This document shows, one piece after another, positions 13,201-23,194 of a DNA stretch of 64,000 nt. This stretch comes from Doris montereyensis (taxonomy: Eukaryota > Mollusca > Gastropoda > Nudibranchia > Dorididae). The notes under the pieces are model-generated. The model did no database searches. It was not told the origin of the DNA and saw only the letters and a program-made list of their open reading frames with translations. Each line of letters opens with the position of its first letter. Positions within the stretch are counted from its first letter, which is position 1. The stretch spans positions 15,001 through 79,000 of the forward strand of contig JAXRKP010001035.1 of NCBI GenBank assembly GCA_037039925.1, written 5' to 3'. The position numbers and the translations under genes are program-made.

Positions 13201-16200
13201 CCACAGTCCCAAAACACCGTTGACATGACTTCCGATTGAACATCGACGGGATAATTGTACATCCTGTTTTCTTTGCGCATGTGCGTTGATAGAAAATGAG
13301 CCTATGTATTTTATTACGATGACATTAATGTTGCATATTGCCAACAGTTTTAACAGTTTTAGTTTATGAATGGTATCTTGACACAATAGTATTACCCAAT
13401 AATGGAAATGTCGGCTCATGGTGCAATACAACAACAACAACAACAACAAAGCCACCCAGTGCATATACATTATAATTTCTGATAGTGATAACAATAGTTC
13501 GTTTTTATCCTTTGTCTCGCGGAAAAAGCAACCAAAATTGAATGTTAACATGTCGAGACCAGGTGCGCTAGGCGATTGTAGTGCTAGTAACACAATAGTC
13601 CAAGTATGGAAAAAAAAAGTTTTAAAATTTTGCTCACAGCCAAGGTGACGTGTATCAGGTTATTGCGGGGCTGACGAAATACAAGTGTTGGAAAGGAAGT
13701 AAGGGAGGGGAGGGGGAGGGGAGCGGACGGAGAGAGAGGTATGAGTATGACATGAATAATTTAACATCTACATAAAGACAATTATGTATTTCTATACTCA
13801 GTGGTTCGACACGTCTCTTTACGTAAAGTTGTTTTGGGTTTTTGGTTTTTTGGTTGTTTTTGGTTTTTGGTTTTTGGTTTTTGGTTGTTTTTGGTTTTTG
13901 GTTTTTGGTTTTTGGTTTTTGGTTGTTTTTGGTTTTTGGTTGTTTTTGGTTTTTGGTTTTGGTTTTGGTTTTGGTTTTTTTGGTTTTTGGGTTTTTGGTT
14001 TTTGGTTGTTTTTGGTTTTTGGTTTTTGGTTTGTTTTGGTTTTTCTTTTTTTTGGTGTTTTTTGTGGTTTTGTATTTTTTTGTATTGGAACACGTTTGTC
14101 ACTGTTCACCTTTAGCCTGCAATTCGAGTTAACACTGTGTGTACATGACGTATTTTCACGTTTGTAAACGGAAACAATTGTCTGGAGTAAATCAACCACG
14201 CTTCATCAGTACAAGGAATTTCATCAATGAGGTCTATTATCGTGTTATTCTGAATTGCGACTGAACCTAGTTGTAAAAAAAAATCATTTCATCCAGCTTG
14301 TTTTGTTTTTATTCTTTGTGTTATTCTTTCCTCACTGGTGTTGTAGGTGTACACTATTTATTACCTGTGTTGATTTCATCATCACTACCTGTAACCTTAG
14401 TAATATTTTATTCAAGTGTGTGGTCGGTTGGTGGGTGTTGCTGGTAGGTTAGTCTTATTTTTTTCCTTTCCCTCTTGACTTGATATCTTTTTCATCTTTT
14501 AGTTTCCTCTTTGTGGGCGGCTGGCAGGTTGCTAAACTAGTAGGTTCTGTTTTTCCTTTCCCTCTTATTCTTGTTTTTTTTCTTTATCTTGCTGTGTCTT
14601 CCTAATTCACCATGAGATCACCGCATATAGTGGATGGGGTTAAAAGCATGTAAAGCAAGCAAACAAAATGTTCCTTTCAATTAACTCCAGAGATCACCAC
14701 ATATCATTATAGTGGACAGGGTAAATTTCAATGAAACAATCAAACAAATTTTGTTTTAATTCGCCTCTTCCTCAAACCTTGATCTTCTCAACCATTTCTC
14801 CTATAAATAACAAATTGATTCTAATCGTTTCCTTTCACTTTACACTACAGATTAGCATCATCTTCCCCATCTTTTACCTGATTGTCTGCGTCTTCCTGAT
14901 CATCACACCTTTGACCTCCAGCCCGTGGGAGTGCCTGATGGGTCTGTTCATGATTGCCACCGGTATCCCCGTCTACATGCTGGGCGTCATGTGGAAGAAG
15001 AAGCCACAGGGCTTTCGCATTGCCTTTGGTAAGGAAGGTCTCGTGTTTGGAAGTGAAGTGGAGCAATAGGATATTATAGTGGTTGTGTAGTGTAAAGGAA
15101 GTGGAGCAATAGGATATTATAGTGGTTGTAGGGTGTGAAGAGCAATAGGATATTATAGTGGTTGTGTAGAGTGAAGGAAGGATAGGATATTATAGTGGTT
15201 GTGTAGAGTGAAGGAAGTGGAGCAATAGGATATTATAGTGGTGTAGAGGGAAGGAAGTGGAGCAATAGGATATTATAGGTTGTGTAGTGTGAATAAAGTG
15301 GAGCAATAGGATATTATAGTGGTTAGTGTGAAGGAAGTGGAGCAATAGGATATTATAGTGGTTGTGTAGTGTGAAGGATATTAAGTGGAGCAATAGGATA
15401 TTATAGTGGTTGTGTAGTGTGAGCAATAGGATATTATAGTGGTTGTGTAGAGTGAAGTGAAGTGGAGCAATAGGATATTATAGTGGTTGTGTAGTGTAAA
15501 GGAAGTGGAGCAATAGGATATTATAGTGGTTGTGTAGTGGTTGTGTAGAGGAAGTGGAGCAATAGGATATTATAGTGGTTGTGTAGTGTGAAGGAAGTGG
15601 AGTGATATTATAGTGGTTGTGTAGAGAAGGAAGTGGAGCAATAGGATATTATAGTGGTTGTGTAGTGTGAAGGGAGTGGAGCAATAGGATATTATAGTGG
15701 TTGTGTAGTGTGAAGGAAGTGGAGCAATAAGATATTATAGTGGTTGTGTAGGAGTGGAGCAATAGGATATTATAGTGGTTGTGTAGTGTGAAGGAAGTGG
15801 AGCAATAGGATATTATATAGTGTAGTGTGGAGCAATAGGATATTATAGTGGTTGAGTGAAGTGGAGAAGTTGGAGTGTAAAGGAATGGAGCAATAGGATA
15901 TTATAGTAGTGAAGGAAGTGGAGCAATAGGATATTATAGTGTGAAGGAAGTGGAGCAATAGGATATTATAGTGGTTGTGTAGTTGTGGAGCAATAGATAT
16001 TATAGGGTTGTGTAGAGTGAAGGAAGTGGAGCAATAGGATATTATAGTGGTTTGTGTAGTGAAGGGAGTGGAGCAATAGGATATTATAGTGGTTGTGTAG
16101 TCCTTCAAGGCCGTTACAGTCCATAAAGCCGGAGCTTATCCCGATTTCTTAAGTGTCAAGCGGAACAGGTGGTAATAATCACCTTCTGGACGGACGCTAG

Positions 16201-17659
16201 TCTGACGCAGGTTTTTTACTCCCCAAGCTAGTGCTTGTACCCATTTTGCACCTGGGTGTTGAGTGGGAAAACTGCATTGGGACTGGCTTTGCTAGATTCG
16301 AACCTGGGATCTCATGATTCTCAGTCCGACAGTCTTAGCATTTTGCCACCGACGCAATAACCGGTTGTGTAGTACGTCAGAATTAATCTTGAATAAAATG
16401 GAGCAATGGATAATTTTGTGTATTAGACATGATAGGGTTTATCTTAAGTAAATGTTTACAGAAGCTTTTGATTTTTTAAAGTACTATATGTTGTGCCTTG
16501 ACAGTCGTTGGTAATATTTTGTAGGCACATGGCATAGTGTGGTAGTTTGATATTGCTTTCTATGCCGCCTTTACTTTGGTTGCGTCGAATAGACCATAGC
16601 TACCCATTTCGTTGCTGGGTCGACAGGAGGGTCAGAAGGTCAGAAAATTTGCCTTCGAGTGGGAATCAAACTCAGGCCTCTTGTGTCGTACTGAGATGCT
16701 CTATTGATTGAGTTACGGGTGCCCTTAAGATTTTGGGTATTGTGTCATAATCATGAGTCAATCTTGATTAAAATTGGGATATAGATAGTTTTTGGATATT
16801 ATCTCTTAGCAAAGTGGAGTAAAATAGTTTTTGCATATTAGCCATGTCATAGTTAATTTTCAATAAAACGGAGTGATAGATAGTTTTTTTTAGATGTCAT
16901 GGTTATAACTTAGTTTTGAGTGAACTAAAGCAATAGGTTTAGGAAACATGATGCCACAGTAATCCTTACAAAAATAAAATGGAGTAATAGATAGTTTTTG
17001 GGCATTAGACATGTCATAGTTAATCTTGATTAAAATAAAGAGATAGATAGTTTTTAACTACTGTGTCATCATAATTAATCTTGATTAAAATGAAAGGATA
17101 GATAGTTTTTTGATTACTGTGTCATAGTTAATCTTGATTAAAATGAAGAGATAGATAGTTTTTGACGGGTATTATGTAATAGTTTTAATTTTATCTTGTG
17201 TAAAATAGAGCAATAGATAGTGATTGGGTATTATGTCTTAGTTATGATAATCTTGTGTGAAATGTAGCAAAAGATAGTTTTGGGTGGTTACGTTATAGAT
17301 AATTGGGTTTTTTGCCATATAGTATTAAATAATTTTGAGTAAAATGGGGCAATTGATTGTCTTTGGGCACGGTGTCAAAGATGTTGAGCAAAAAATGGAA
17401 CATTTAGTTAGTTGTGATGTAGTGTATCATTGTCTTGAATGTTCTTGACTGGCTTGTATTATATCATAACTTATTTTGCTTGATTAAATTAAAAATCTTG
17501 AAAACTATTCATTCATTCTTCTTATCATTCATTCAGTGTTTTACTCCATAATTCTGTGTCTTATTGCTCTCATGTCTTGACACATTATTTTCAGGCAAGT
17601 TTTCTCGCTTGACCCAAAAACTTTTCTTTGCTGTCCATGAAGAAGTAAAGGAAGAGTGA
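2923..17659 (+). CDS. SLC7-family amino-acid exchanger light chain (LAT1/LAT2-like), 3' half, six exons
   Basis: Six exons with GT-AG borders encode the C-terminal half (about 238 codons; family proteins are about 500 residues) of an L-type amino-acid transporter. Seen in order: [83 protein letters not shown]. These match TM7 to TM12 of SLC7A5/A8 in order and spacing. Known for the family: sodium-independent exchange of large neutral amino acids at the plasma membrane, as a light chain disulphide-linked to an SLC3 heavy chain; the linking cysteine would lie upstream of the window. Exons are at 2923-3046, 8668-8772, 10243-10338, 11465-11613, 14851-15028 and 17595-17659. Exons 2, 3 and 4 each contain a one-base frame break, so the literal sequence has no continuous reading frame. 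The LAT subtype is inferred; b0,+AT or y+LAT are less likely. Confidence 0.85.
3078..4300. repeat. CAAACT/CACACT hexanucleotide array ending in CA dinucleotides
   Basis: About 1.1 kb of aactca/cactca hexamers in blocks (caaact-rich then cacact-rich), followed by (CA)n at 4229-4263 and 4279-4297. It begins about 30-50 bases after the donor of SLC7-like exon 1. Confidence 0.96.
4765..4895 (-). mobile_element. Interspersed repeat family E copy
   Basis: Contains, reversed, the family E words gaggaaac and the head accaccagcagcgcccaccaat. Family E is the short repeat best seen at 31095-31250 and 30520-30655. Confidence 0.5.
4955..7990. repeat. Minisatellite, 36-bp unit, about 80 copies
   Basis: Three kilobases of a unit made of gttaagaaccagtgcatt plus aatgttagtgtaacccag. 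The central part (about 5.6-6.4 kb) is the most uniform; both edges are broken by partial units and variants such as ttctttgagaacc. The unit length is a multiple of three, so long artificial frames cross it. Confidence 0.97.
8482..8575 (-). mobile_element. Interspersed repeat family E copy
   Basis: Reversed family E words cttgctgtttcctcttaatt and tgatggaccgagtaaatttc are present about 90 bases before the acceptor of SLC7-like exon 2. Confidence 0.5.
8668..8772 (+). CDS. SLC7-like exon 2 of window (TM8), one extra T
   Basis: The acceptor is ccctcctcag and the donor TCAAG|GTGTTC. It reads [20 protein letters not shown] then, after a one-base shift, [12 protein letters not shown]. The shift lies in the run of four T at 8734-8737; three T would restore the family motif [11 protein letters not shown]. 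Phase with both neighbouring exons is correct only if that extra T is ignored (104 instead of 105 bases). Confidence 0.85.
8895..9560. repeat. Minisatellite, about 55-bp unit
   Basis: About 12 copies of a unit with ttttactatgttttggtgtt and acaatacctt.actacaatatg. It starts about 120 bases after the donor of SLC7-like exon 2. A short (TAACA)n tract follows at 9698-9735. Confidence 0.95.
9970..10026. repeat. Short 9-bp array (attgacagt)
   Basis: Six perfect tandem copies of attgacagt in SLC7-like intron 2. Confidence 0.9.
10243..10338 (+). CDS. SLC7-like exon 3 of window, one base missing
   Basis: The acceptor is cacctcccag and the donor TTCGGG|GTAAGAG. It reads [15 protein letters not shown] and KQMTPFP, then needs one missing base near 10321-10325 to continue SLLFG, as in the family (TPIPALLF). 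The observed length is 96 against 97 expected. The 20-bp satellite downstream starts directly at this donor. Confidence 0.83.
10339..11175. repeat. Minisatellite, 20-bp unit rich in GGTAAG, at a splice donor
   Basis: About 40 copies of ggtaagaaatgctgtttggt. The first unit is the splice donor region of SLC7-like exon 3 itself (GGGGTAAGAGTTCCTGTTTG). Most copies keep GGTAAGAAA, a good match to a metazoan 5' splice site. Confidence 0.95.
11180..11305 (+). mobile_element. tRNA-derived SINE family D, copy 1
   Basis: A-box-like gttagctcagttggtagcac and B-box-like caggctcgatcccc are spaced about 70 bases apart with an insertion between them. A second copy is at 12245. Confidence 0.5.
11465..11613 (+). 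CDS. SLC7-like exon 4 of window (TM9-TM10), one base missing
   Basis: The acceptor is cacgttccag and the donor ATCAAA|GTAAGG. It reads [20 protein letters not shown], then [11 protein letters not shown], then an in-frame TAA at 11582-11584. Adding one base there gives the conserved tail R-P-N-L-E-R-P-I-K. Observed length is 149 against 150 expected. A GTT microsatellite begins 8 bases into the intron. Confidence 0.85.
11621..11690. repeat. GTT microsatellite at a splice donor
   Basis: (GTT)n with interruptions, beginning 8 bases into SLC7-like intron 4. Confidence 0.9.
11695..12010 (-). mobile_element. SINE family A copy
   Basis: Same word order as the copy at 410-735: gatctcggg, gactgccctgtaaacagcca, gttgtgatctgcacacggga, ggccgacaccttgcctctgg. 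The tRNA-like head is at the high-coordinate end. Confidence 0.7.
12245..12335 (+). mobile_element. tRNA-derived SINE family D, copy 2 (decayed)
   Basis: gttagctcggttggaagcac, tttcatagcaaggcgatggg match family D copy 1, but the B box is lost. Confidence 0.4.
12340..13800. other. Unassigned part of SLC7-like intron 4
   Basis: No recognisable exon or family repeat. Open frames of 60-145 codons on both strands lack known motifs, overlap each other and have no splice support. Confidence 0.3.
13835..14070. repeat. GGTTTTT heptanucleotide microsatellite
   Basis: Purine/pyrimidine-biased run of ggttttt with ggttgtttt variants. It resembles no known telomere repeat exactly. Confidence 0.92.
14385..14745 (-). 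mobile_element. Two or three overlapping family E copies
   Basis: Reversed family E words occur repeatedly: ggttggtgggtgttgctggt, tagtttcctctt, cttgctgtgtcttcctaatt, gagatcacc and gtaaatttcaatgaaac, the last ones twice. Confidence 0.55.
14851..15028 (+). CDS. SLC7-like exon 5 of window (TM11-TM12)
   Basis: The acceptor is acactacag and the donor CTTTG|GTAAGG. It is intact: [51 protein letters not shown]. It carries two hydrophobic segments and the PVY..GV.WK.KP motif of LAT proteins. It ends in phase 1. Confidence 0.9.
15045..16100. repeat. Minisatellite, 43-bp unit, starting at a splice donor
   Basis: About 25 copies of a unit with ggaagtggagcaataggata and ttatagtggttgtgtagtg. The first full unit begins about 20 bases after the donor of SLC7-like exon 5. 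Confidence 0.96.
16100..16370 (-). mobile_element. SINE family B copy
   Basis: The reverse strand carries a tRNA-like head with B box near gattcgaacctgggatctca. The body words are caggacgctagtctgacgca (variant) and cggagcttatccc. The copy is inserted between a young and an old satellite. Confidence 0.75.
16375..17420. repeat. Decayed array, about 55-60-bp period
   Basis: Degenerate repeats of tcttgattaaaat.gag.gatagatagtttttg with gtcatagttaatcttgatt. It shares tggagcaatag with the 43-bp array upstream. It is interrupted by a family C SINE fragment at 16585-16730. Confidence 0.6.
16585..16730 (-). mobile_element. SINE family C fragment
   Basis: Reversed words ctacccatttcgttgctggg, gtcgacaggaggg and gggaatcaaactcaggcctc correspond to family C (compare 49560-49640). 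Confidence 0.6.
17595..17659 (+). CDS. SLC7-like last coding exon with stop
   Basis: After the acceptor cattattttcag it joins in phase to exon 5 and reads [20 protein letters not shown] followed by TGA at 17657-17659. The position of the stop and the short charged cytoplasmic tail agree with LAT-type proteins. Confidence 0.8.
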
Positions 17660-19037
17660 TGTGGGAAGTGCCATAGAGTTGTTGTAGAGAAAGACACGAG
17701 GAGATGACGATGTAACCATGGAAGCTCGCTACAGACTTCCTTCAGAGCACATGTACTAATATATGACCCAAGACGTGAGGAAACCATGTCATAATACATG
17801 TGTTATTTGTACTTTCTTTTGCTGTAAACTTGTGTGATTTCATTGAAGAAAAATCAGTCAAATTTCAGAAATACATCGTGTAGATGTAAATATTTATATA
17901 TTATGAAATATGTAAAAATGTATTTATTTTGTGCTTCATACCTCACTCATTTAGTGGCTTCATTTTTTAAATTTAACAAAGAAAAGGAAGTATCTTGATG
18001 CTTTATAAAAAAAACAACATCAGTGCCTAACATAATAAGTTGATTTACTAATGAACTCTCTTTCTGTTATTGTGAATCGTAAATGTATGAAGAAAGAGGG
18101 TTTTCTTAGATCCTTGTGTTAGATTATATTGTATTTTATATAATATATATATATATGGTCAACATGGCTGACACCTTTTGACCTTGAGAAAAGAGCTGAA
18201 CGAATAGTCTTAGTTTTCCTTCTCTGTGGAAATAATGGCAAACCAAAACGCGTTTTATTTTAACATCGGAACATTCAACAATCAATCGAGGACTAACAAT
18301 ATTTTGAGAAAAAATCCAAAAATTCCCGCAAACAAGGCAATGACATAATATTGCACAAACACCATCAAAAAGACCAAAGGAAGATCCACAATACCATTGC
18401 CACTTACATTGAACAAAGACTTTAAATTAAGAGTTCCAGGAAACACACTGAAATTAATATCAGGCACCCACCTCAAACTAACACGTGTCATCGCACGAAA
18501 CAAAACAGAATGGTTTGCCTTCACCACAGAGATGACAAGGAGAACGGTTAAGGCTGCAACGTCTTTATGACATTGCTAGTGAAAGGCGTCAAGTCAAGTA
18601 AGTCAGAGAGTTGTGTTAATCAATTGAAGTAATCCTTTTAGAGCCTGGTTTACCTTTGTTGAGCAGACACAGTGCAAATACACGCAGCATTGCAGCCTTT
18701 GCTCTTGGTTCATATTATTCACATGCCCACGTTTCTATCAATGAAAGTGTAAAAGAACAAAAGATAAGCCGCCTTGCAAGATAATCTCTCGCTAAACAGT
18801 GCTCAGTAGAAATGAGAATGAAACCAAATTATAGAGCTATACACAGTCTTCTTCGAATTTTAAGAACATTTTTATGTGAAAGATATTGTTGTTTGTTGTA
18901 TATATTTTTGTTTGGTAAATTTTGTTTTTTTGTTAGTATGTTTGAAGAGGGGTTTTTCTTCTTCTTCTAAACCAATCTCATTTTGCTGATCATGATTGAA
19001 AGAGCGGTGTTCAATGAATAAAGTCATTTGCAATAAA
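17660..19037 (+). promoter_or_regulatory. Probable 3' UTR of the SLC7-like gene and polyadenylation signals
   Basis: AT-rich non-coding sequence follows the stop. The first canonical AATAAA hexamers in the plus direction are at 19017-19022 and 19032-19037. A 0.3-kb inverted-repeat element (18221-18532) lies inside this stretch. The UTR extent is an inference; no transcript evidence is available. Confidence 0.3.
18221..18532. mobile_element. Inverted-repeat element, MITE candidate
   Basis: Left end tctctgtggaaataatggca (then aacca) and right end tggtttgccttcaccacaga are imperfect inverted copies about 290 bases apart. No transposase is encoded. It lies in the probable 3' UTR of the SLC7-like gene. 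Confidence 0.4.
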
Positions 19038-19740
19038 TAACAGAGTGTATGTCAGCCAGCCACACTGATATTGAATTGATTGGAGCAATGCTTAATTTCA
19101 TACAGCTTCGTCAATTATGTACGCACACATGTATCTGATTTGATAAAAGTAACAACTAATAATGTGTAAAAGAAAGATAGTACATTAGTAGATATATACA
19201 CAATTAGAACTTTATTGAAGAAAATTGTCTTACAGGATTAAAATTTGTAAAGAAATGCAGAAAACACCACGGCCTTATTATCATTTGCTCCGTGCCAATA
19301 GTTGTGGGCCTCGCAGACAACGTAATGCAAAAGTTCATTGCAATTCTAGGGTTAAGGTTTGATTGATACTCACTTATCATAGATTCACAGCTACAAATTG
19401 TTTGTATGATATTCTGAAGAATATACGGCTGATGCCCGAAATGTTGTCAGCAAACAAAGATAAACAACATTAATTCTTTTGTGCTTGTCTCATCTTTGTC
19501 CCCAAGTGGCTTCAACATCTATTTCACATCCTCGAAGAGTTGATTTGTAAAGTGAAGCATATTAAATCAAGCTCAATCTCAGTTTGAGACAGTTAACCTT
19601 GAAAATTATAAATGGCTCAAAGTTATCTACATAATCAGACTGACAGCTGTCTAGTAGCAGGAGAAAGATATAGGCTTTGTAAGTATTTTTTTAACTAGGT
19701 AGATTGAGCTGTAAATTATAAATCAAATTCACTCCCAATA
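18540..19740. other. Unassigned intergenic sequence
   Basis: No exon recognised. The segment ctgatgcccgaaatgttg at 19430-19447 resembles the 3' region of Penelope-like elements, but it is too short to assign. Confidence 0.25.
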
Positions 19741-19744
19741 GAAT

Positions 19745-20275
19745 ATGGGCCACAAACAAGAGATTTAACATCTTTTCTTCTTCTGGGAGATCTTTCTTAG
19801 TTCATTCCAGGTGACATCCAAACTCTTCCGGTCCTTTTCTATAATATTACTTCTCCAAATGTCCCATGGCCTACCACAGTGTCGGCTTTCCTGTGTATTC
19901 TATTGTATGGCTGCATTCCTTGTACTGCTTGTGCTGATTCACCAGCCTCATACAAGGTGCGTACGTTCCATGACCCGATCCGAAGAGACTTTATCCGTAG
20001 TGGAGGCTTTGGTCTGCCAGCTTCCTTTCGGTTTTGGCTGTCGTACCATGTGCTTGCACCATGTGAGGACATTCCATCGTCTCCCAAAAGAATTGATATT
20101 CTTTCTCTTGTTTGTGTATCTGTAACAAATATATTTTTTTTAACCATATGCTCAACCTCTAACCTTGAAGATCTTTTGTGCCGTTTAGTCGCCTCTTACG
20201 ATATGCTAGCATCACTTTGAACGTATTTCTAGGACCCTCTGCTGAGGGGCCCTGTTACTCCACAGGGTGGAGTTG
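19745..20275 (-). mobile_element. Miniature non-LTR retrotransposon derivative
   Basis: On the minus strand a 5' segment (cagcagagggtcc, atgctagcatatcgtaagag) is followed by an endonuclease start, LRIGSWNVRTLYEAGESAQ. It then jumps directly to a C-terminal-like segment, GRPWDIWRSNI, LDVTWNELRKISQKKK. The rest of the endonuclease and the whole reverse transcriptase are absent. The product cannot transpose by itself. Confidence 0.65.
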
Positions 20276-20589
20276 TAAACTATGAATGGATACAAATTGA
20301 ATAACTGGAATATGTCAAATTGGCGTGTGTCTCACTTTGAATATATATAAACTCTTTTCATATTTGTCATTTTAGCGGTTCACTGTTTTGAAACAAGAAG
20401 GTCACCTTGCCTTTTTTAAGAATGTTTCTTGACCTTCCATTTATAATGTGCCTTACATTCAGTTGTCTTAGCATTCCTATTATTGTTCTTCTACTTCAGC
20501 CGATTGGCTGGTTTTTATTTCCATTTCATCACTTCAAACCACTTTTGCATAATGTTCATTGTTTCATGACCATTTACTGTAAATCATTT

Positions 20590-20880
20590 GATGAAGCACG
20601 GGGCATCGGATGTCTAGTGGTTAGGTTGTGGAACTTTGGATCATGAGGTCCTGGGTTCGAATCCTGGCAATACTAAATGCGACGTAGTATTTCTTGTCAA
20701 AAACACTTAACACGCATTTTCCACGCGACCCAGGTGTGGTGGGTACCACCAGCATTATCTGGGGAGTGCATTCCTGTGACAGACCAGCGTCCTGTCCAGG
20801 AGGTGACGTTTTATCACCTGAACCACTTCACGCTATAGAACCCGTGATAAGTCCGCGACTCTTTGGGTCGTAACAGCTTT
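20590..20880 (+). mobile_element. SINE family B copy (well preserved)
   Basis: A-box-like gatgtctagtggttagg, B box gggttcgaatcctgg, body caggaggtgacgttttatca, and the 3' end gaacccgtgataagt. This is the clearest tRNA-derived head of family B. Confidence 0.8.
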
Positions 20881-21560
20881 GAAAGAACTTCACTTCCTAT
20901 ACATGTACTACAATCTATTTATATTCCTTGTCTTTATAAATCATACAATAATTTCACTACTTTTATATTTCTTCTTTTCGATGTCATCATGCCTTTAATA
21001 AATTTTTCACCATGCAACTTAGTGACCTACTTACTATCACTATTTTTGTTTTTTTTTAATTGCATTTTTGAAAATTTCTTTTATTATTCTTATTATAGAA
21101 CTTACATACCTGTTATACGCATCACCCAACAATAGTCTTTAACCAGATTTCCCCAACTTGAACCCATATGCATTTCTTTTCGTACTGAAAAGTGTATATG
21201 GAATGCTTTATGATGTACATGTACTTACCCTCTAGTTATTTGGAACAACACAATTTTCCATTTATATTTGACATGTTCTTATTTCTTCAGCCACCCTCTA
21301 AATCATACAATAATTGATATAGAATCTACTGTTATTTTCAGGGTTTTTTTGTTTGGTTTTTGTTTGTTTGCTCCTAAACTTATGAAATGAAGGACACAAA
21401 CTTTTTAGCTCTAATGATTTCATTGGTTCTAACATGGAAATTCAACTAAGGTGTTTCCATGTGTGTGCTTGTGTATGATGTGTGTGTGTGTGCGTGATGC
21501 CCATGGTCAAGTCTCTCAGGAACTACCTTTCCCTCCCTTTCTCAGTGATGGGCATTTGGC
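20880..21560. other. Unassigned intergenic sequence
   Basis: AT-rich, with a short (TG)n near 21480. No gene or repeat family is recognised. Confidence 0.25.
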
Positions 21561-21809
21561 GAGCTCATGTTCAGGGTTTTGAGATTGGGCACCAGCACCG
21601 CACCATTGACAGGTCGCGAGTCGGGTCGATCCTGTTAAGGTGATATGTTAAGCGAAGCGTGTCCGCTTCTTAAGTAAAAAATCTATCAACTGATCGTCCA
21701 CAGTTGCTAAGAGGTACCTAGATGCCAGCCCAAATAATGGCTGAAGTATTCACTTAGCGACCTAAGACTAACAGCAAACCATACCCAGGGACGTTCACTC
21801 TATCTTCCG

Positions 21810-22405
21810 GGCGGGGACCTCAGTAGTCCAGAGGCAAGGCGTCAGCCTCTCAAGCCAAAGGTTCAGGGTTCAAGTCCTGATTGTTGAAAACTGTTCTCGA
21901 GTTTTTTTTTAGCAAAATTTAACCCTACCAAAATTTAAAAAGCTACCAAAATTAAAAACCCCACGAAGATTAAAAATCCTACCAAAACCCTACCAAGACT
22001 AAAAATCCTACCAAAACCCTACCAAGATTAAAAATGCTATAAAAAACCCTACCAAGATTAAAAATGCCACAAAAACCCTACTAAGATTAAAATGCTACCA
22101 AAACCCTACCAAGATAAAACCCTACCAAGATTAAAAATCCTACAAAAACCCTACCAAGATTAAAAACCCTACCAAGATTAAAAATGCCACAAAACCCTAC
22201 TAAGATTAAAAACTCTACCAAGATAAAACCCTACCAAGATTAAAAATCCTACAAAAACCCTACCAAGATTAAAAACCCTACCAAGATTAAAAACCCTACC
22301 AAGATTAAAAACCCTACCAAGATTAAAATCCTACAAAACCCTACCAAGATTAAAAACCCTACCAAGATTAAAAACCCTACCAAGATTAAAAACCCTACCA
22401 AGATC
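21810..22405 (+). mobile_element. SINE family A copy whose tail expanded into a 19-bp satellite
   Basis: The head agtagtccagaggcaaggcg and B box gggttcaagtcctga are clear. After the tail word caaaatttaaccctaccaaa the sequence becomes about 25 copies of ccctaccaagattaaaaa. Family A tails contain the same word (aaaatcctaccaaaa at 29440), so the array grew from inside the SINE. Confidence 0.75.
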
Positions 22406-22514
22406 AGCCTAGTAACGGTTTGGGTGTGGGTAGAATTAAATGGGAAGCTAATTACTTTCCATCACTTACAACCAAGACGCCACCACCAATTGGAAAAGTT
22501 CAGGTTTTTGGGTT

Positions 22515-22930
22515 TTTTTTGGTTTTTTACTATTGTTTCTTGCCCCAAGTTAATCTGTCTAGTCATGTCATTTGTGTTTACTATTGCTTTTTGTTCCATG
22601 TTAATCTGTCTAGTCATGTCATTTGTGTTTACTATTGTTTCTTGCTCCATGTGAATCTGTCTAGTCATGTCATTTGTGTTTACTATTGTTTCTTGCTTCA
22701 CGTTACTATGTCTAGTCATGTCATTTGTTGTTACCATTGTTTCTTGTTCCATGTTAATCTGTCTAGTCATGTCATTTGTGTTTACTATTGCTTCTTGTTC
22801 CATGTTAATCTGTCTAGTCATGTAGTTTGTTTTTACTATTGTTTCTTGTTCCATGTTAATCTGTCTAGTCATGTCATTTGTGTTTACTATTGCTTCTTGT
22901 TCCATGTTAATCTGTCTAGTCATGTCGTTT
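22515..22930. repeat. Minisatellite, 51-bp unit
   Basis: Eight copies of tttgtgtttactattg, tcttgttccatgttaatc, tgtctagtcatgtca. The unit length is a multiple of three, so both strands show long artificial open frames. Confidence 0.95.
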
Positions 22931-23194
22931 GTCTTATAAGATGCTGTTGAATGATTCCAAGCTTGTTATTATTCCATACATCCACAAAGCCACAGTGCCT
23001 TGTTACGAGTCAGCCTTGCATTTAATACACGTTTTGTTGTTGTTATTATTGACACATAAATATATATATATTATTATACCTGCACCGCAGTTAAATACTG
23101 TGGTAAACTCTTAGGTTTTCATTGATGGGTTCAAACGATTTGTTAACTTTTTGTTAACACTGAATGAAAGCTAGTGCCATCAAAGATCTTCTGT

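Noticed and set aside
12850..13593. Overlapping frames on both strands of SLC7-like intron 4
   Set aside because: No motif, no splice support, mutual overlap; probably chance.
21930..22405. Interstitial telomeric repeat (AACCCTA)
   Set aside because: The unit is 18-19 bases and derives from a SINE tail; AACCCT occurs only once per unit.
22420..22950. Plus-strand 176-codon frame and minus-strand frame with repeated MTRQINMEQE
   Set aside because: Both derive from the 51-bp minisatellite; no evidence of translation.
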